Assembly (NCBI GenBank): GCA_021821365.1
Contig: JAKACN010000005.1
Location: 1,734 to 53,661 of the forward strand
Direction: 5' to 3'
Source: Pseudomonadota bacterium
GTDB taxonomy: Bacteria > Pseudomonadota > Gammaproteobacteria > Burkholderiales > Burkholderiaceae_D
DNA length: 51,928 nt
This document shows, one piece after another, positions 43,814 through 51,928 of this stretch. Both the position numbers and the translations under genes were made by a program. The notes under the pieces were generated by a model. That model saw only the letters and a list, made by a program, of their open reading frames with translations. It made no database searches and was not told where the DNA came from. Position 1 is the stretch's first letter, and every line of letters begins with the position of its first letter.

Positions 43814-43990
43814 GTCGATAAAGCCAAGGAAAATCAACAGCTTCCGCATAGGAAAAATGGATGGACAAGCCCTGTATGAACGCAGGAAACTTCTTGGATA
43901 AAAATCCTTGTCCTCCTGCAGGCAATGCTTTTCCCCAAAGCTTCCACCAGATATGCAATGGATTACCCACAGGCAGTATGGCGTGCGGGG

Positions 43991-44866
43991 TCAGGTTTGC
44001 CAGAGGGATTGCAACAATGAAAATACGGCGGCGATCGTCGGTTCGTTCTTGCGCTTGGCGAGGGTGATGAAGGAGAGTTCGGTCGACAGGCTGACGGCAT
44101 CAGCGATCACCAGGCCGTGCGCGTGGGCTTCGCCGAGGGCGACCGATTCGCGCACGAGCGACAGGCCGACGCCGGATTTCACCAGGTCCAGCATCGACGG
44201 CTCCTGGTCGACCAGCGCGACCTTGTTCGGCGTCACCTTGTATTTCGCGAAGGTCTTGCTCAGCAGGCGATTGTGCGCGGATTCCGGCGGCGTCCAGATC
44301 CACGGCAGTTTCGCCAGCGCCGGCCAGTCGCGTCCCGTCACCCGGTTTTTCCAGCCCTGCGGTGCGACCACGTTGTAGGTGAAGGAGGTCAGCGTCTGGG
44401 CATGGAATTCCTTGCCGGGCGTACCGAGGAAATAGCCGACGTCGAGCTCGCCGTTCCTGATCTGGTGCATGACCCATCCCGACATGCCATGCTGCAGGCG
44501 GGTCGAGATCTGCGGATAGGTTTCCACCAGGCGCTTCAGGAAGGCGCCGAGGCGGATGAATTCCGGATCGAGGATGGTGCCGATGGCCAGCGTACCGGAC
44601 AGGGTGGAGTGCAGGGAGTCGGCGCCCTGGCGGAATTCCGCCACGCTTTCCATGACGCGTTCCGCGAAGGGCAGCAGTTTTGCGCCATCGTCTGTCAGCG
44701 TCATTCCGCTCGGCGTGCGGGTGAACAGCTGCAGGTCGAGGCTGGCCTGCAATGCCTTGATCTGCAGGCTCACGGCCGGCTGCGTCAGATGCAGGCGTTC
44801 GGCGGCGCGCGTCAGGTTGCCTTCCCGGGCGACAGTGACGAAGGCGCGGAGCTGGGTGAAGTCCAT
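43991..44866 (-). CDS. LysR-family regulator divergent from mmsA
   Basis: 291-aa LysR regulator. ATG 44866 (MDFTQLRAFVTVAREGNLTR) follows GGAGAACG; an earlier in-frame start at 44887 has none. Winged helix 1-60 and a full effector domain. A clean ATAAG-N5-CTTAT box lies in the 125-base gap to mmsA. Probable control of mmsA and perhaps itself. Confidence 0.92.
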   Translation of the reverse strand: MDFTQLRAFVTVAREGNLTRAAERLHLTQPAVSLQIKALQASLDLQLFTRTPSGMTLTDDGAKLLPFAERVMESVAEFRQGADSLHSTLSGTLAIGTILDPEFIRLGAFLKRLVETYPQISTRLQHGMSGWVMHQIRNGELDVGYFLGTPGKEFHAQTLTSFTYNVVAPQGWKNRVTGRDWPALAKLPWIWTPPESAHNRLLSKTFAKYKVTPNKVALVDQEPSMLDLVKSGVGLSLVRESVALGEAHAHGLVIADAVSLSTELSFITLAKRKNEPTIAAVFSLLQSLWQT

Positions 44867-44892
44867 GATCGTTCTCCGGTGGAACAATCATT

Positions 44893-44907
44893 ATAAGCTG
44901 TCCTTAT
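44893..44907. promoter_or_regulatory. LysR box ATAAG-N5-CTTAT
   Basis: Perfect dyad with 5-base arms; it contains the T-N11-A core (T44894, A44906) expected of LysR recognition sites. It lies 27 bases upstream of the lysR start and 85 bases upstream of mmsA. Confidence 0.75.
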
Positions 44908-44991
44908 ATTCGACTTGATAACAACTCATTGGATTCCGGTGGAAAGCGGCGATATCCTCGCAAAGTCTGCCTATCTCTCAAAGGAATCCTT

Positions 44992-46503
<1,512 letters not shown>

Positions 46504-46538
46504 CGCGCGGCTAAAGAAGCCGCTCAAGCCAGACCAAT

Positions 46539-46569
46539 CGATCGCCGGCCCATACACTGGCGATCGTTT
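46539..46569 (+). terminator. Probable terminator after mmsA
   Basis: Perfect stem CGATCGCC (46539-46546) and GGCGATCG (46559-46566) with a 12-base loop, followed by only TTT. A smaller hairpin GCGGCT/AGCCGC (46507-46523) precedes it. Termination may be partial, since the GMC gene follows on the same strand. Confidence 0.5.
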
Positions 46570-46593
46570 CACATGAAACACCGGGAGGCCATC

Positions 46594-48270
46594 ATGGAAT
46601 CCGCAGGAAAATACGACTACATCATCATTGGTGCCGGCAGTGCCGGCTGCGTGCTCGCCAACCGTCTTGCGCAGGACGCCGGCGTGTCCGTGCTGTTGCT
46701 GGAAGCGGGCCGCAAGGATGACTATCTCTGGATCCACATTCCTGTCGGCTATCTCTACTGCATCGACAATCCTCGCACCGACTGGCGTTTCCGCACCGAG
46801 GCCGACGCGGGCCTCAACGGCCGCAGCCTGATTTATCCGCGCGGCAAGGTGATGGGCGGCTGCTCATCCATCAACGGCATGATCTACATGCGCGGCCAGG
46901 CGCGCGACTACAACGAGTGGGCGCACCTGGCCGGCGACGACGGCTGGCGCTGGGAAAATGTGCTGCCGGTGTTCAGGAAGAGCGAGGATTACTACAAGGG
47001 TGCCGACCAGTTTCACGGTGCCGGCGGCGAATGGCGCGTCGAGAAACAGCGCCTGTCGTGGGAGATCCTCGATGCCTTCCGCGATGCGGCCGAGCAGGTC
47101 GGCATTCCGAAGGTGGAGGATTTCAACCGCGGCGACAACGAAGGTTGCGGCTATTTCGAGGTGAACCAGAAGAAAGGCTGGCGCTGGAATACCGCGCAGG
47201 CTTTTTTGAAATCGACCGAAGGACGCAAGGGCAAGCTCGAAATCATGACCGGCTGCCACGTCAAGCGCCTGCGCCTGCAATCGACGGAGCAGGGCGTGGT
47301 GTGCACCGGCGTGGAATTCACCGGCGGCGGCACCGAGTGGTTTGCCGAAGCCGCGCGCGAAACGATTTCCACGGCGGGCGCGGTGGGTTCGCCGCAGATC
47401 CTGCAACTGTCGGGCATCGGCTCCGCACACCTGCTGCAGCAATACGGCGTGCCGGTCGTGGTGGATCTGCCGGGCGTCGGCGACAACCTGCAGGACCATC
47501 TGCAGCTGCGCATGGCCTTCAAGGTCCAGGGCGTGAAGACGCTCAACATGATGGCCAACAACTGGCTCGGCAAGATGCAGATCGGCATGCAATACGCGAT
47601 CTCGCGCAGCGGCCCGATGTCGATGGCGCCCTCGCAGCTCGGCGCCTTCACGCGCTCCGATGCTTCGCAGGAGACGGCCAATCTGGAATACCATGTGCAG
47701 CCGCTTTCGCTGGAACGTTTCGGCGAGGCGCTGCATCCGTTCCCGGCATTCACCGCCAGCGTGTGCAACCTGCGGCCCACGTCGCGCGGGCATATCCGCA
47801 TTGCGTCCGGCGATCCGTTTGCCGCACCGAAGATCACGCCGAATTATTTGAGCACGGCGGAAGACCGCAAGACCGCGGCGAACGCACTCAAGCTGACGCG
47901 CAACATCGTGGCCGCGCCGGCGCTGAAAAAATACAAACCGGAAGAATTCAAGCCGGGCCTGCAGTACGGCACCGATGAGGAACTGGCGAAAGCGGCGGGC
48001 GACATTGGCACGACCATCTTCCATCCGATCGGCACCTGCAAGATGGGACGCGCCGACGATGCGATGGCAGTTGTCGACAGCCAGTTGCGCGTGCGCGGCG
48101 TGAAGGGCTTGCGCGTGGTCGATGCGTCGATCATGCCGACCATCACCTCGGGCAATACGAATTCGCCGACGATCATGATCGCGGAAAAGGCCGCCGAACT
48201 GATTCGCGCCGCGCGCAAGGAAGAGAAGGCGCACAAGGTTTCGCAGGCGCGCGTGGAGGAGCATGCATAA
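46594..48270 (+). CDS. GMC-family FAD oxidoreductase (choline/alcohol dehydrogenase-like)
   Basis: 558-aa glucose-methanol-choline oxidoreductase. FAD-binding GAGSAG at 13-18, GKVMGGCSSINGMIYMRGQ (the GMC signature 1), GAVGSPQILQLSGIG (signature 2), and the catalytic His in FHPIGTCKMG with Asn in GNTNSPT. It lacks a secretion signal, so it is cytosolic and oxidises an alcohol. ATG 46594 follows GGGAGG with six-base spacing; an earlier ATG (46573) has no site. It precedes the Liv cassette, which may import its substrate. Confidence 0.9.
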   Translation: MESAGKYDYIIIGAGSAGCVLANRLAQDAGVSVLLLEAGRKDDYLWIHIPVGYLYCIDNPRTDWRFRTEADAGLNGRSLIYPRGKVMGGCSSINGMIYMRGQARDYNEWAHLAGDDGWRWENVLPVFRKSEDYYKGADQFHGAGGEWRVEKQRLSWEILDAFRDAAEQVGIPKVEDFNRGDNEGCGYFEVNQKKGWRWNTAQAFLKSTEGRKGKLEIMTGCHVKRLRLQSTEQGVVCTGVEFTGGGTEWFAEAARETISTAGAVGSPQILQLSGIGSAHLLQQYGVPVVVDLPGVGDNLQDHLQLRMAFKVQGVKTLNMMANNWLGKMQIGMQYAISRSGPMSMAPSQLGAFTRSDASQETANLEYHVQPLSLERFGEALHPFPAFTASVCNLRPTSRGHIRIASGDPFAAPKITPNYLSTAEDRKTAANALKLTRNIVAAPALKKYKPEEFKPGLQYGTDEELAKAAGDIGTTIFHPIGTCKMGRADDAMAVVDSQLRVRGVKGLRVVDASIMPTITSGNTNSPTIMIAEKAAELIRAARKEEKAHKVSQARVEEHA

Positions 48271-48509
48271 CGCCAATCGGATACTGAACAACTCTCGCAT
48301 GGCATCGTGTCATGAAGGATAACGATGACGATTCATTGAATTGACCGCAAGCAATTATCAGCTCTTCATGCTAAGATCAACGCGCCTGAAACAGCGACAT
48401 GTACAAGATTGATACAGGCCAAACAAACGACAGATGAACTGTCGCTTGTATTGCCACCCCCATAGTCGTACTGTGTACTGTGCATCATCGTAATGCATGA
48501 CACGCTCGG

Positions 48510-48530
48510 GTGTCGGCGCCAGTCCGACAC
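48510..48530 (+). promoter_or_regulatory. Perfect inverted repeat GTGTCGG-N7-CCGACAC in the livG leader
   Basis: Seven-base arms, 26 bases before the livG ATG. It could be an operator or an mRNA hairpin; no T run follows, so a terminator is unlikely. Confidence 0.5.
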
Positions 48531-48555
48531 TATTGTTAGTCAGTAGGGAGAGCCC

Positions 48556-49326
48556 ATGGCGGACGTGGTTTTGGAGACGAGACAGTTGACCAAGGAGTTC
48601 AAGGGATTCACCGCGGTCAACAACGTAAACCTGCAAGTGCAGCGTGGTCATATCCATGCATTGATCGGTCCCAACGGCGCCGGCAAGACGACCTGTTTCA
48701 ACCTGCTCACCAAGTTCCTGGTACCCACTTCAGGACAGATCCTTTTCAACGGCCGCGACATCACGATGGCCAGGCCGGCGCAGATCGCTCGCCAGGGCAT
48801 CATCCGTTCCTTCCAGATTTCCGCAGTGTTCCCGCATCTCACAGTGCTCGAGAACGTGCGCATCGGCCTGCAGAGGCCGCTCGGCAATTCCTTCTACTTC
48901 TGGCAGAGCGAAAAGAAGCTCGGAGCGCTCAACGACCGCGCGATGGCCTTGCTGGCGCAGGTCGACCTCGAGCAATTCGCCGACACCGTGACGGTGGATC
49001 TGCCCTACGGCCGCAAGCGCGCGCTCGAGATCGCCACCACGCTCGGCATGGAGCCGGAGCTCATGCTGCTCGACGAGCCGACGCAGGGCATGGGCCATGA
49101 GGACGTGCATCGCGTGACCGAGCTGATCAAGAAGGTGTCGCAGGGACGCACTATCCTGATGGTGGAGCACAACATGAGCGTGATCGCCGGCATCAGCGAT
49201 CGCATCTCGGTCCTGCAGCGCGGCGCAATGCTCGCCGAGGGCACCTATGCAGAAGTCTCGAAGAACCCGCAGGTGATGGAGGCATACATGGGCACTACCA
49301 CCGGCGCACTGGAAGGAGCGCATTGA
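48556..49326 (+). CDS. livG: Branched-chain amino acid-type ABC transporter ATPase LivG-like
   Basis: 256-aa ABC ATPase. Walker A GPNGAGKT at 38-45, Q-loop in RSFQISAVF, and Walker B LMLLDEPTQGMG. The signature LSGGQ is replaced by LPYGRKRA; LSYG-type variants are normal in LivG. It has the LivG insertion after the Q-loop. ATG 48556 follows AGGGAGAG. First gene of a four-gene Liv/Urt-like cassette with LivF, a binding protein and LivH. Confidence 0.9.
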   Translation: MADVVLETRQLTKEFKGFTAVNNVNLQVQRGHIHALIGPNGAGKTTCFNLLTKFLVPTSGQILFNGRDITMARPAQIARQGIIRSFQISAVFPHLTVLENVRIGLQRPLGNSFYFWQSEKKLGALNDRAMALLAQVDLEQFADTVTVDLPYGRKRALEIATTLGMEPELMLLDEPTQGMGHEDVHRVTELIKKVSQGRTILMVEHNMSVIAGISDRISVLQRGAMLAEGTYAEVSKNPQVMEAYMGTTTGALEGAH

Positions 49327-50043
49327 ATGGCTGGATCAGCAGCGGCATTGGAGATCACCAACCTGCACGCCTGGTACGGCGAGTCGCATATCCTGCATGA
49401 CGTCCATTTTTCGGTGAACCACGGCGAGGTCGTCACCCTGCTGGGCCGTAACGGCGCCGGCCGCACCACAACATTGCGCGCCATCATGGGACTGACCGGC
49501 GCGCGCAAGGGCTCGATCAAGATCGACGGCGTGGAAGCGATCCATCTTCCCACCCACAAGATTGCGCACCTCGGCGTCGGCTATTGCCCGGAAGAGCGGG
49601 GCATTTTCTCGTCGCTCTCGACGGAAGAAAACCTGATGCTGCCGCCTTCGGTGTCGAAGACGGACAAGGGCATGTCGGTCGACGAGATCTACCAGATGTT
49701 CCCCAACCTGAAGGAACGCAAGACCAGCCAGGGCACGCGCCTGTCGGGCGGTGAGCAGCAGATGCTGGCCGTCGCGCGCATCCTGCGCACCGGCGCAAAG
49801 CTGCTGCTGCTGGACGAGATTTCCGAGGGCCTCGCGCCCGTGATCGTGCAGGCGCTCGCGCGCATGATCACCACATTGAAGGCGAAGGGCTACACCATCG
49901 TGATGGTGGAACAGAACTTCCGCTTCGCCGCGCCGCTGGCGGACCGCTTTTACGTGATGGAGCATGGCCACATCGTCGAAAGCTTCGCCGCTTCAGAACT
50001 GGATTCCAAGATGCCCGTGCTGCATTCGCTGCTCGGCGTATAA
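49327..50043 (+). CDS. livF: ABC transporter ATPase LivF-like, Walker A Lys replaced by Arg
   Basis: 238-aa ABC ATPase starting directly after the livG stop, so coupled. Walker A reads GRNGAGRT (40-47): R46 stands where Lys contacts ATP phosphates. Other motifs are normal: LSGGEQQM signature, LLLLDEISEGLAP Walker B with Glu, and the His switch position has Gln (VMVEQNF), as in many LivF. The Arg is coded by CGC in clear sequence. It may pair with LivG in an asymmetric ATPase, where one site is impaired. Confidence 0.9.
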   Translation: MAGSAAALEITNLHAWYGESHILHDVHFSVNHGEVVTLLGRNGAGRTTTLRAIMGLTGARKGSIKIDGVEAIHLPTHKIAHLGVGYCPEERGIFSSLSTEENLMLPPSVSKTDKGMSVDEIYQMFPNLKERKTSQGTRLSGGEQQMLAVARILRTGAKLLLLDEISEGLAPVIVQALARMITTLKAKGYTIVMVEQNFRFAAPLADRFYVMEHGHIVESFAASELDSKMPVLHSLLGV

Positions 50044-50078
50044 CAAGCTGTGCATTGTTCACACAAAAGGAGATGGAA

Positions 50079-51287
50079 ATGAAACTGAAAGCTATGGCAG
50101 TCGCTGTATCGGCTACGTTCGCAATGGGTCTGGCGGGATCGGCATCGGCGCAGATTTCCGGTGACACGGTCAAGATCGGCTTCATCACCGACATGTCCGG
50201 CCTGTATGCGGATATCGACGGTCCCGGCGGCGCCGAAGCGATCAAGATGGCGATCGCCGACATGGGCGGCGCGATCAACGGCAAGAAGATCGAGCTGGTC
50301 ACCGCAGACCACCAGAACAAGGCCGACATCGCGGCTTCCAAGGCGCGCGAATGGTTCGACCGCGAAGGCGTCGACGTGCTGATCGGCGGCACCAACTCCG
50401 CCACCAGCCTCTCCATGGCGAAGGTTGCCGCGGAAAAGAAAAAACCCTTCATCGCAATCGGCGCAGGCACCGCCCGCCTGACCAATGAAGAGTGCTCGCC
50501 GTACACGGTGCACTATGCGTACGACACCGTTGCGCTGGCCAAGGGCACCGGCTCCGCCGTCGTCAAGCAGGGCGGCAAGACCTGGTTCTTCCTGACCGCC
50601 GACTATGCCTTCGGCGCATCGCTCGAAAACGATACCGCCAACGTCGTGAAAGCCAATGGCGGCAAGGTCCTGGGCAGCGTGAAGCATCCGCTGTCGGCAT
50701 CCGACTTCTCCTCCTTCCTGCTGCAGGCGCAGTCGTCCAAGGCGCAGATTCTCGGTCTCGCCAATGCGGGTGGCGATACGATCAACTCGATCAAGGCGGC
50801 CAACGAGTTCGGCGTCACCAAGACCATGAAGCTGGCCGGCCTGCTGATGTTCATCAATGACGTGCACTCGCTCGGCCTCAACCTGACGCAGGGCATGTAC
50901 CTGACCGATAGCTGGTACTGGGACTTGAATAACGACTCGCGCGCCTGGTCCAAGCGCTACTTCGAGAAGATGAAGAAGGAGCCGTCCTCGCTCCAGGCCG
51001 CCGACTACTCCTCCGTGCTGCACTACCTGCAGGCCGTCAAGGCAGCGGGCAGCGACGACCCGGATAAGGCGTTCAACCAGTTCAAGAAGACCAAGGTCAA
51101 CGACATGTATGCGAAGAACGGCGTGATCCGGCCGGACGGCCGCATGGTGCACGACATGTTCCTGATGGAAGTAAAGAAGCCTTCCGAGTCAAAGTATCCG
51201 TGGGACTACTACAAGGTCGCACAGACGATTCCGGGCGACCAGGCCTTCACCACCAAGGCCGAATCGAAGTGCGCGATGTGGAAGTAA
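50079..51287 (+). CDS. ABC transporter periplasmic substrate-binding protein (LivK-like)
   Basis: 402-aa periplasmic binding protein of the type I fold. The signal peptide is about residues 1-24 (ending SASAQ). Then VKIGFITDMSGLYADIDGPG, GGTNSATSLSMAKVA and the WFFLTADYAFG hinge region. ATG 50079 has AAGGAG six bases upstream; the ATG at 50073 overlaps the site. The ligand is not a clear branched-chain amino acid; with a GMC oxidoreductase upstream, an alcohol-derived or aromatic compound is possible. Confidence 0.9.
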   Translation: MKLKAMAVAVSATFAMGLAGSASAQISGDTVKIGFITDMSGLYADIDGPGGAEAIKMAIADMGGAINGKKIELVTADHQNKADIAASKAREWFDREGVDVLIGGTNSATSLSMAKVAAEKKKPFIAIGAGTARLTNEECSPYTVHYAYDTVALAKGTGSAVVKQGGKTWFFLTADYAFGASLENDTANVVKANGGKVLGSVKHPLSASDFSSFLLQAQSSKAQILGLANAGGDTINSIKAANEFGVTKTMKLAGLLMFINDVHSLGLNLTQGMYLTDSWYWDLNNDSRAWSKRYFEKMKKEPSSLQAADYSSVLHYLQAVKAAGSDDPDKAFNQFKKTKVNDMYAKNGVIRPDGRMVHDMFLMEVKKPSESKYPWDYYKVAQTIPGDQAFTTKAESKCAMWK

Positions 51288-51322
51288 GCTGACCATCGTT
51301 TGAGCGTCAGACATTCCATGTA

Positions 51323-51348
51323 GCCCCTCTCCGCCGGTGGAGAGGGGC
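51323..51348. other. Perfect 10-base hairpin between livK-like gene and livH
   Basis: GCCCCTCTCC (51323-51332) and GGAGAGGGGC (51339-51348) with a 6-base loop, and no T tract. Hairpins like this after a binding protein gene can stabilise the upstream message; the sequence also resembles common CCCCTCTCC intergenic repeats. Not a standard terminator. Confidence 0.6.
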
Positions 51349-51471
51349 GACGGGCGTGCCGGGGATTCTGCCTGCCGCGCCTGCGTCCGCCCGCCCTGCA
51401 TGCGGGCACATCCGGCCAGGGCGTGGAATTCGCGCGCCACTCTTTCAGCTGCAACTTTTCTTGATCCGCTT

Positions 51472-51928
51472 ATGGAAATATTCGGAATCCCCCTGCAGGC
51501 AATGCTGAGCCAGCTGCTGCTGGGGCTGGTGAACGGCTCCTTCTACGCGATGCTGTCGCTCGGCCTGGCGGTGATCTTCGGCCTGCTCAACGTGATCAAT
51601 TTCGCGCACGGTGCGCTGTACATGATGGGCGCATTCCTCGCGTGGATGGGGATGAACTATTTCGAGATCAATTACTGGGTGATGCTGGTGGTCGCGCCGC
51701 TCCTGGTCGGCGTCTTCGGCATCGTCATCGAAAAAACCATGCTGCGCTGGCTGTACAAGCTCGATCATTTGTACGGCCTGCTGCTGACCTTCGGCATCAC
51801 GCTGATGGTCGAAGGCCTGTTCCGCTCCTTCTACGGCGTGTCCGGCCAGCCGTATTCGGTGCCGGAAGCGCTGGGCGGCGCGTTCAACCTCGGCTTCATG
51901 ATCCTGCCGAAATATCGCGCCTGGGTCG
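51472..51928 (+). CDS. livH: Branched-chain amino acid-type ABC permease LivH-like, 3' end outside window
   Basis: At least 152 residues, running off the right edge. Several hydrophobic helices; LGLVNGSFYAMLSLGLAVIF followed by GLLNVINFAHGALYMMG is the LivH signature. It continues the Liv cassette; livM is expected downstream. Start ATG 51472 is placed by the conserved beginning; no strong ribosome site is seen. Confidence 0.9.
   Translation, partial: MEIFGIPLQAMLSQLLLGLVNGSFYAMLSLGLAVIFGLLNVINFAHGALYMMGAFLAWMGMNYFEINYWVMLVVAPLLVGVFGIVIEKTMLRWLYKLDHLYGLLLTFGITLMVEGLFRSFYGVSGQPYSVPEALGGAFNLGFMILPKYRAWV

Larger units (their letters stand above)
43099..43990. other. Gene-free 0.9-kb segment with origin-of-replication features
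   Basis: No gene is supportable here. DnaA boxes: TGTGGATAA (43269-43277) and TTATCCACA (43426-43434) are perfect; TTATCCCCA (43392-43400), TGGGGATAA (43805-43813) and TTACCCACA (43963-43971) differ by one base. Two AT-rich elements share TTGATATATACAAATAGT exactly (43226-43243 and 43761-43778). The segment also holds a REP-like palindrome, listed separately. No dnaA, rpmH, parA or repA gene is in the window. Confidence 0.6.

Overview
The window is GC-rich DNA with codon use, Shine-Dalgarno sites and gene families typical of Burkholderiales (Betaproteobacteria). The beta-type general porin, several LysR regulators, PhaB with universal stress proteins, a long PutA beside an Lrp-type regulator and a Liv-type ABC cassette with MmsA and a GMC oxidoreductase fit an environmental Oxalobacteraceae (Herbaspirillum/Noviherbaspirillum-like). 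The genus is inference. No rRNA, tRNA, CRISPR array, prophage or intact insertion sequence was seen.

Layout. 0-5.3 kb: 3' part of a Suv3-like RNA helicase, a PhnD-like periplasmic binding protein, and a DUF1800-DUF1501 pair. 5.3-10.3 kb: TlpA-like thioredoxin, MgtC-like membrane protein, class I aldolase and a convergent phosphofructokinase with PPi-type active-site residues. Both convergent gaps here carry paired TGTCCACG palindromes. 10.3-14.1 kb: divergent SRPBCC and DUF2382 stress-type genes, then a two-gene operon of an RquA-like (rhodoquinone) protein and a Dcu-type C4-dicarboxylate antiporter. 14.8-21.4 kb: YjbQ, an RlmN-type radical SAM enzyme, then a secreted hydrolase-porin operon divergent from a LysR-symporter operon, and a 68-aa peptide with a double-glycine leader-like motif. 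21.9-26.3 kb: an atypical FimV, DUF3820, two small membrane proteins and a LysR.

26.3-32.6 kb: two small proteins, a single-domain response regulator, PhaB, three universal stress proteins and an EF-G paralogue. Three FNR/ANR-type boxes (TTGAC/T-N4-A/GTCAA) lie upstream of the small membrane protein, of phaB-usp and of the EF-G-like gene, so this looks like a low-oxygen survival island. With the RquA-Dcu operon it suggests adaptation to oxygen limitation. 32.7-42.2 kb: HD-GYP phosphodiesterase, Lrp regulator divergent from putA, AsmA, a BTLCP cysteine peptidase in a lower-GC patch, and small unknowns.

42.3-44.0 kb: an MTA/SAH nucleosidase, then an 0.9-kb gene-free segment. It holds two perfect and three near-perfect DnaA boxes and two copies of an AT-rich element followed by TAG triplets (DnaA-trio-like), an architecture expected of a replication origin unwinding element. 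44.0-51.9 kb: LysR divergent from mmsA across a clean LysR box, a GMC oxidoreductase, and a livG-livF-livK-livH cassette running off the right edge, whose LivF has Arg in place of the Walker A Lys.

The points most worth following are the origin-like segment, the RquA-Dcu operon, the FNR-box island with the catalytic-His-lacking EF-G paralogue, and the double-glycine peptide.
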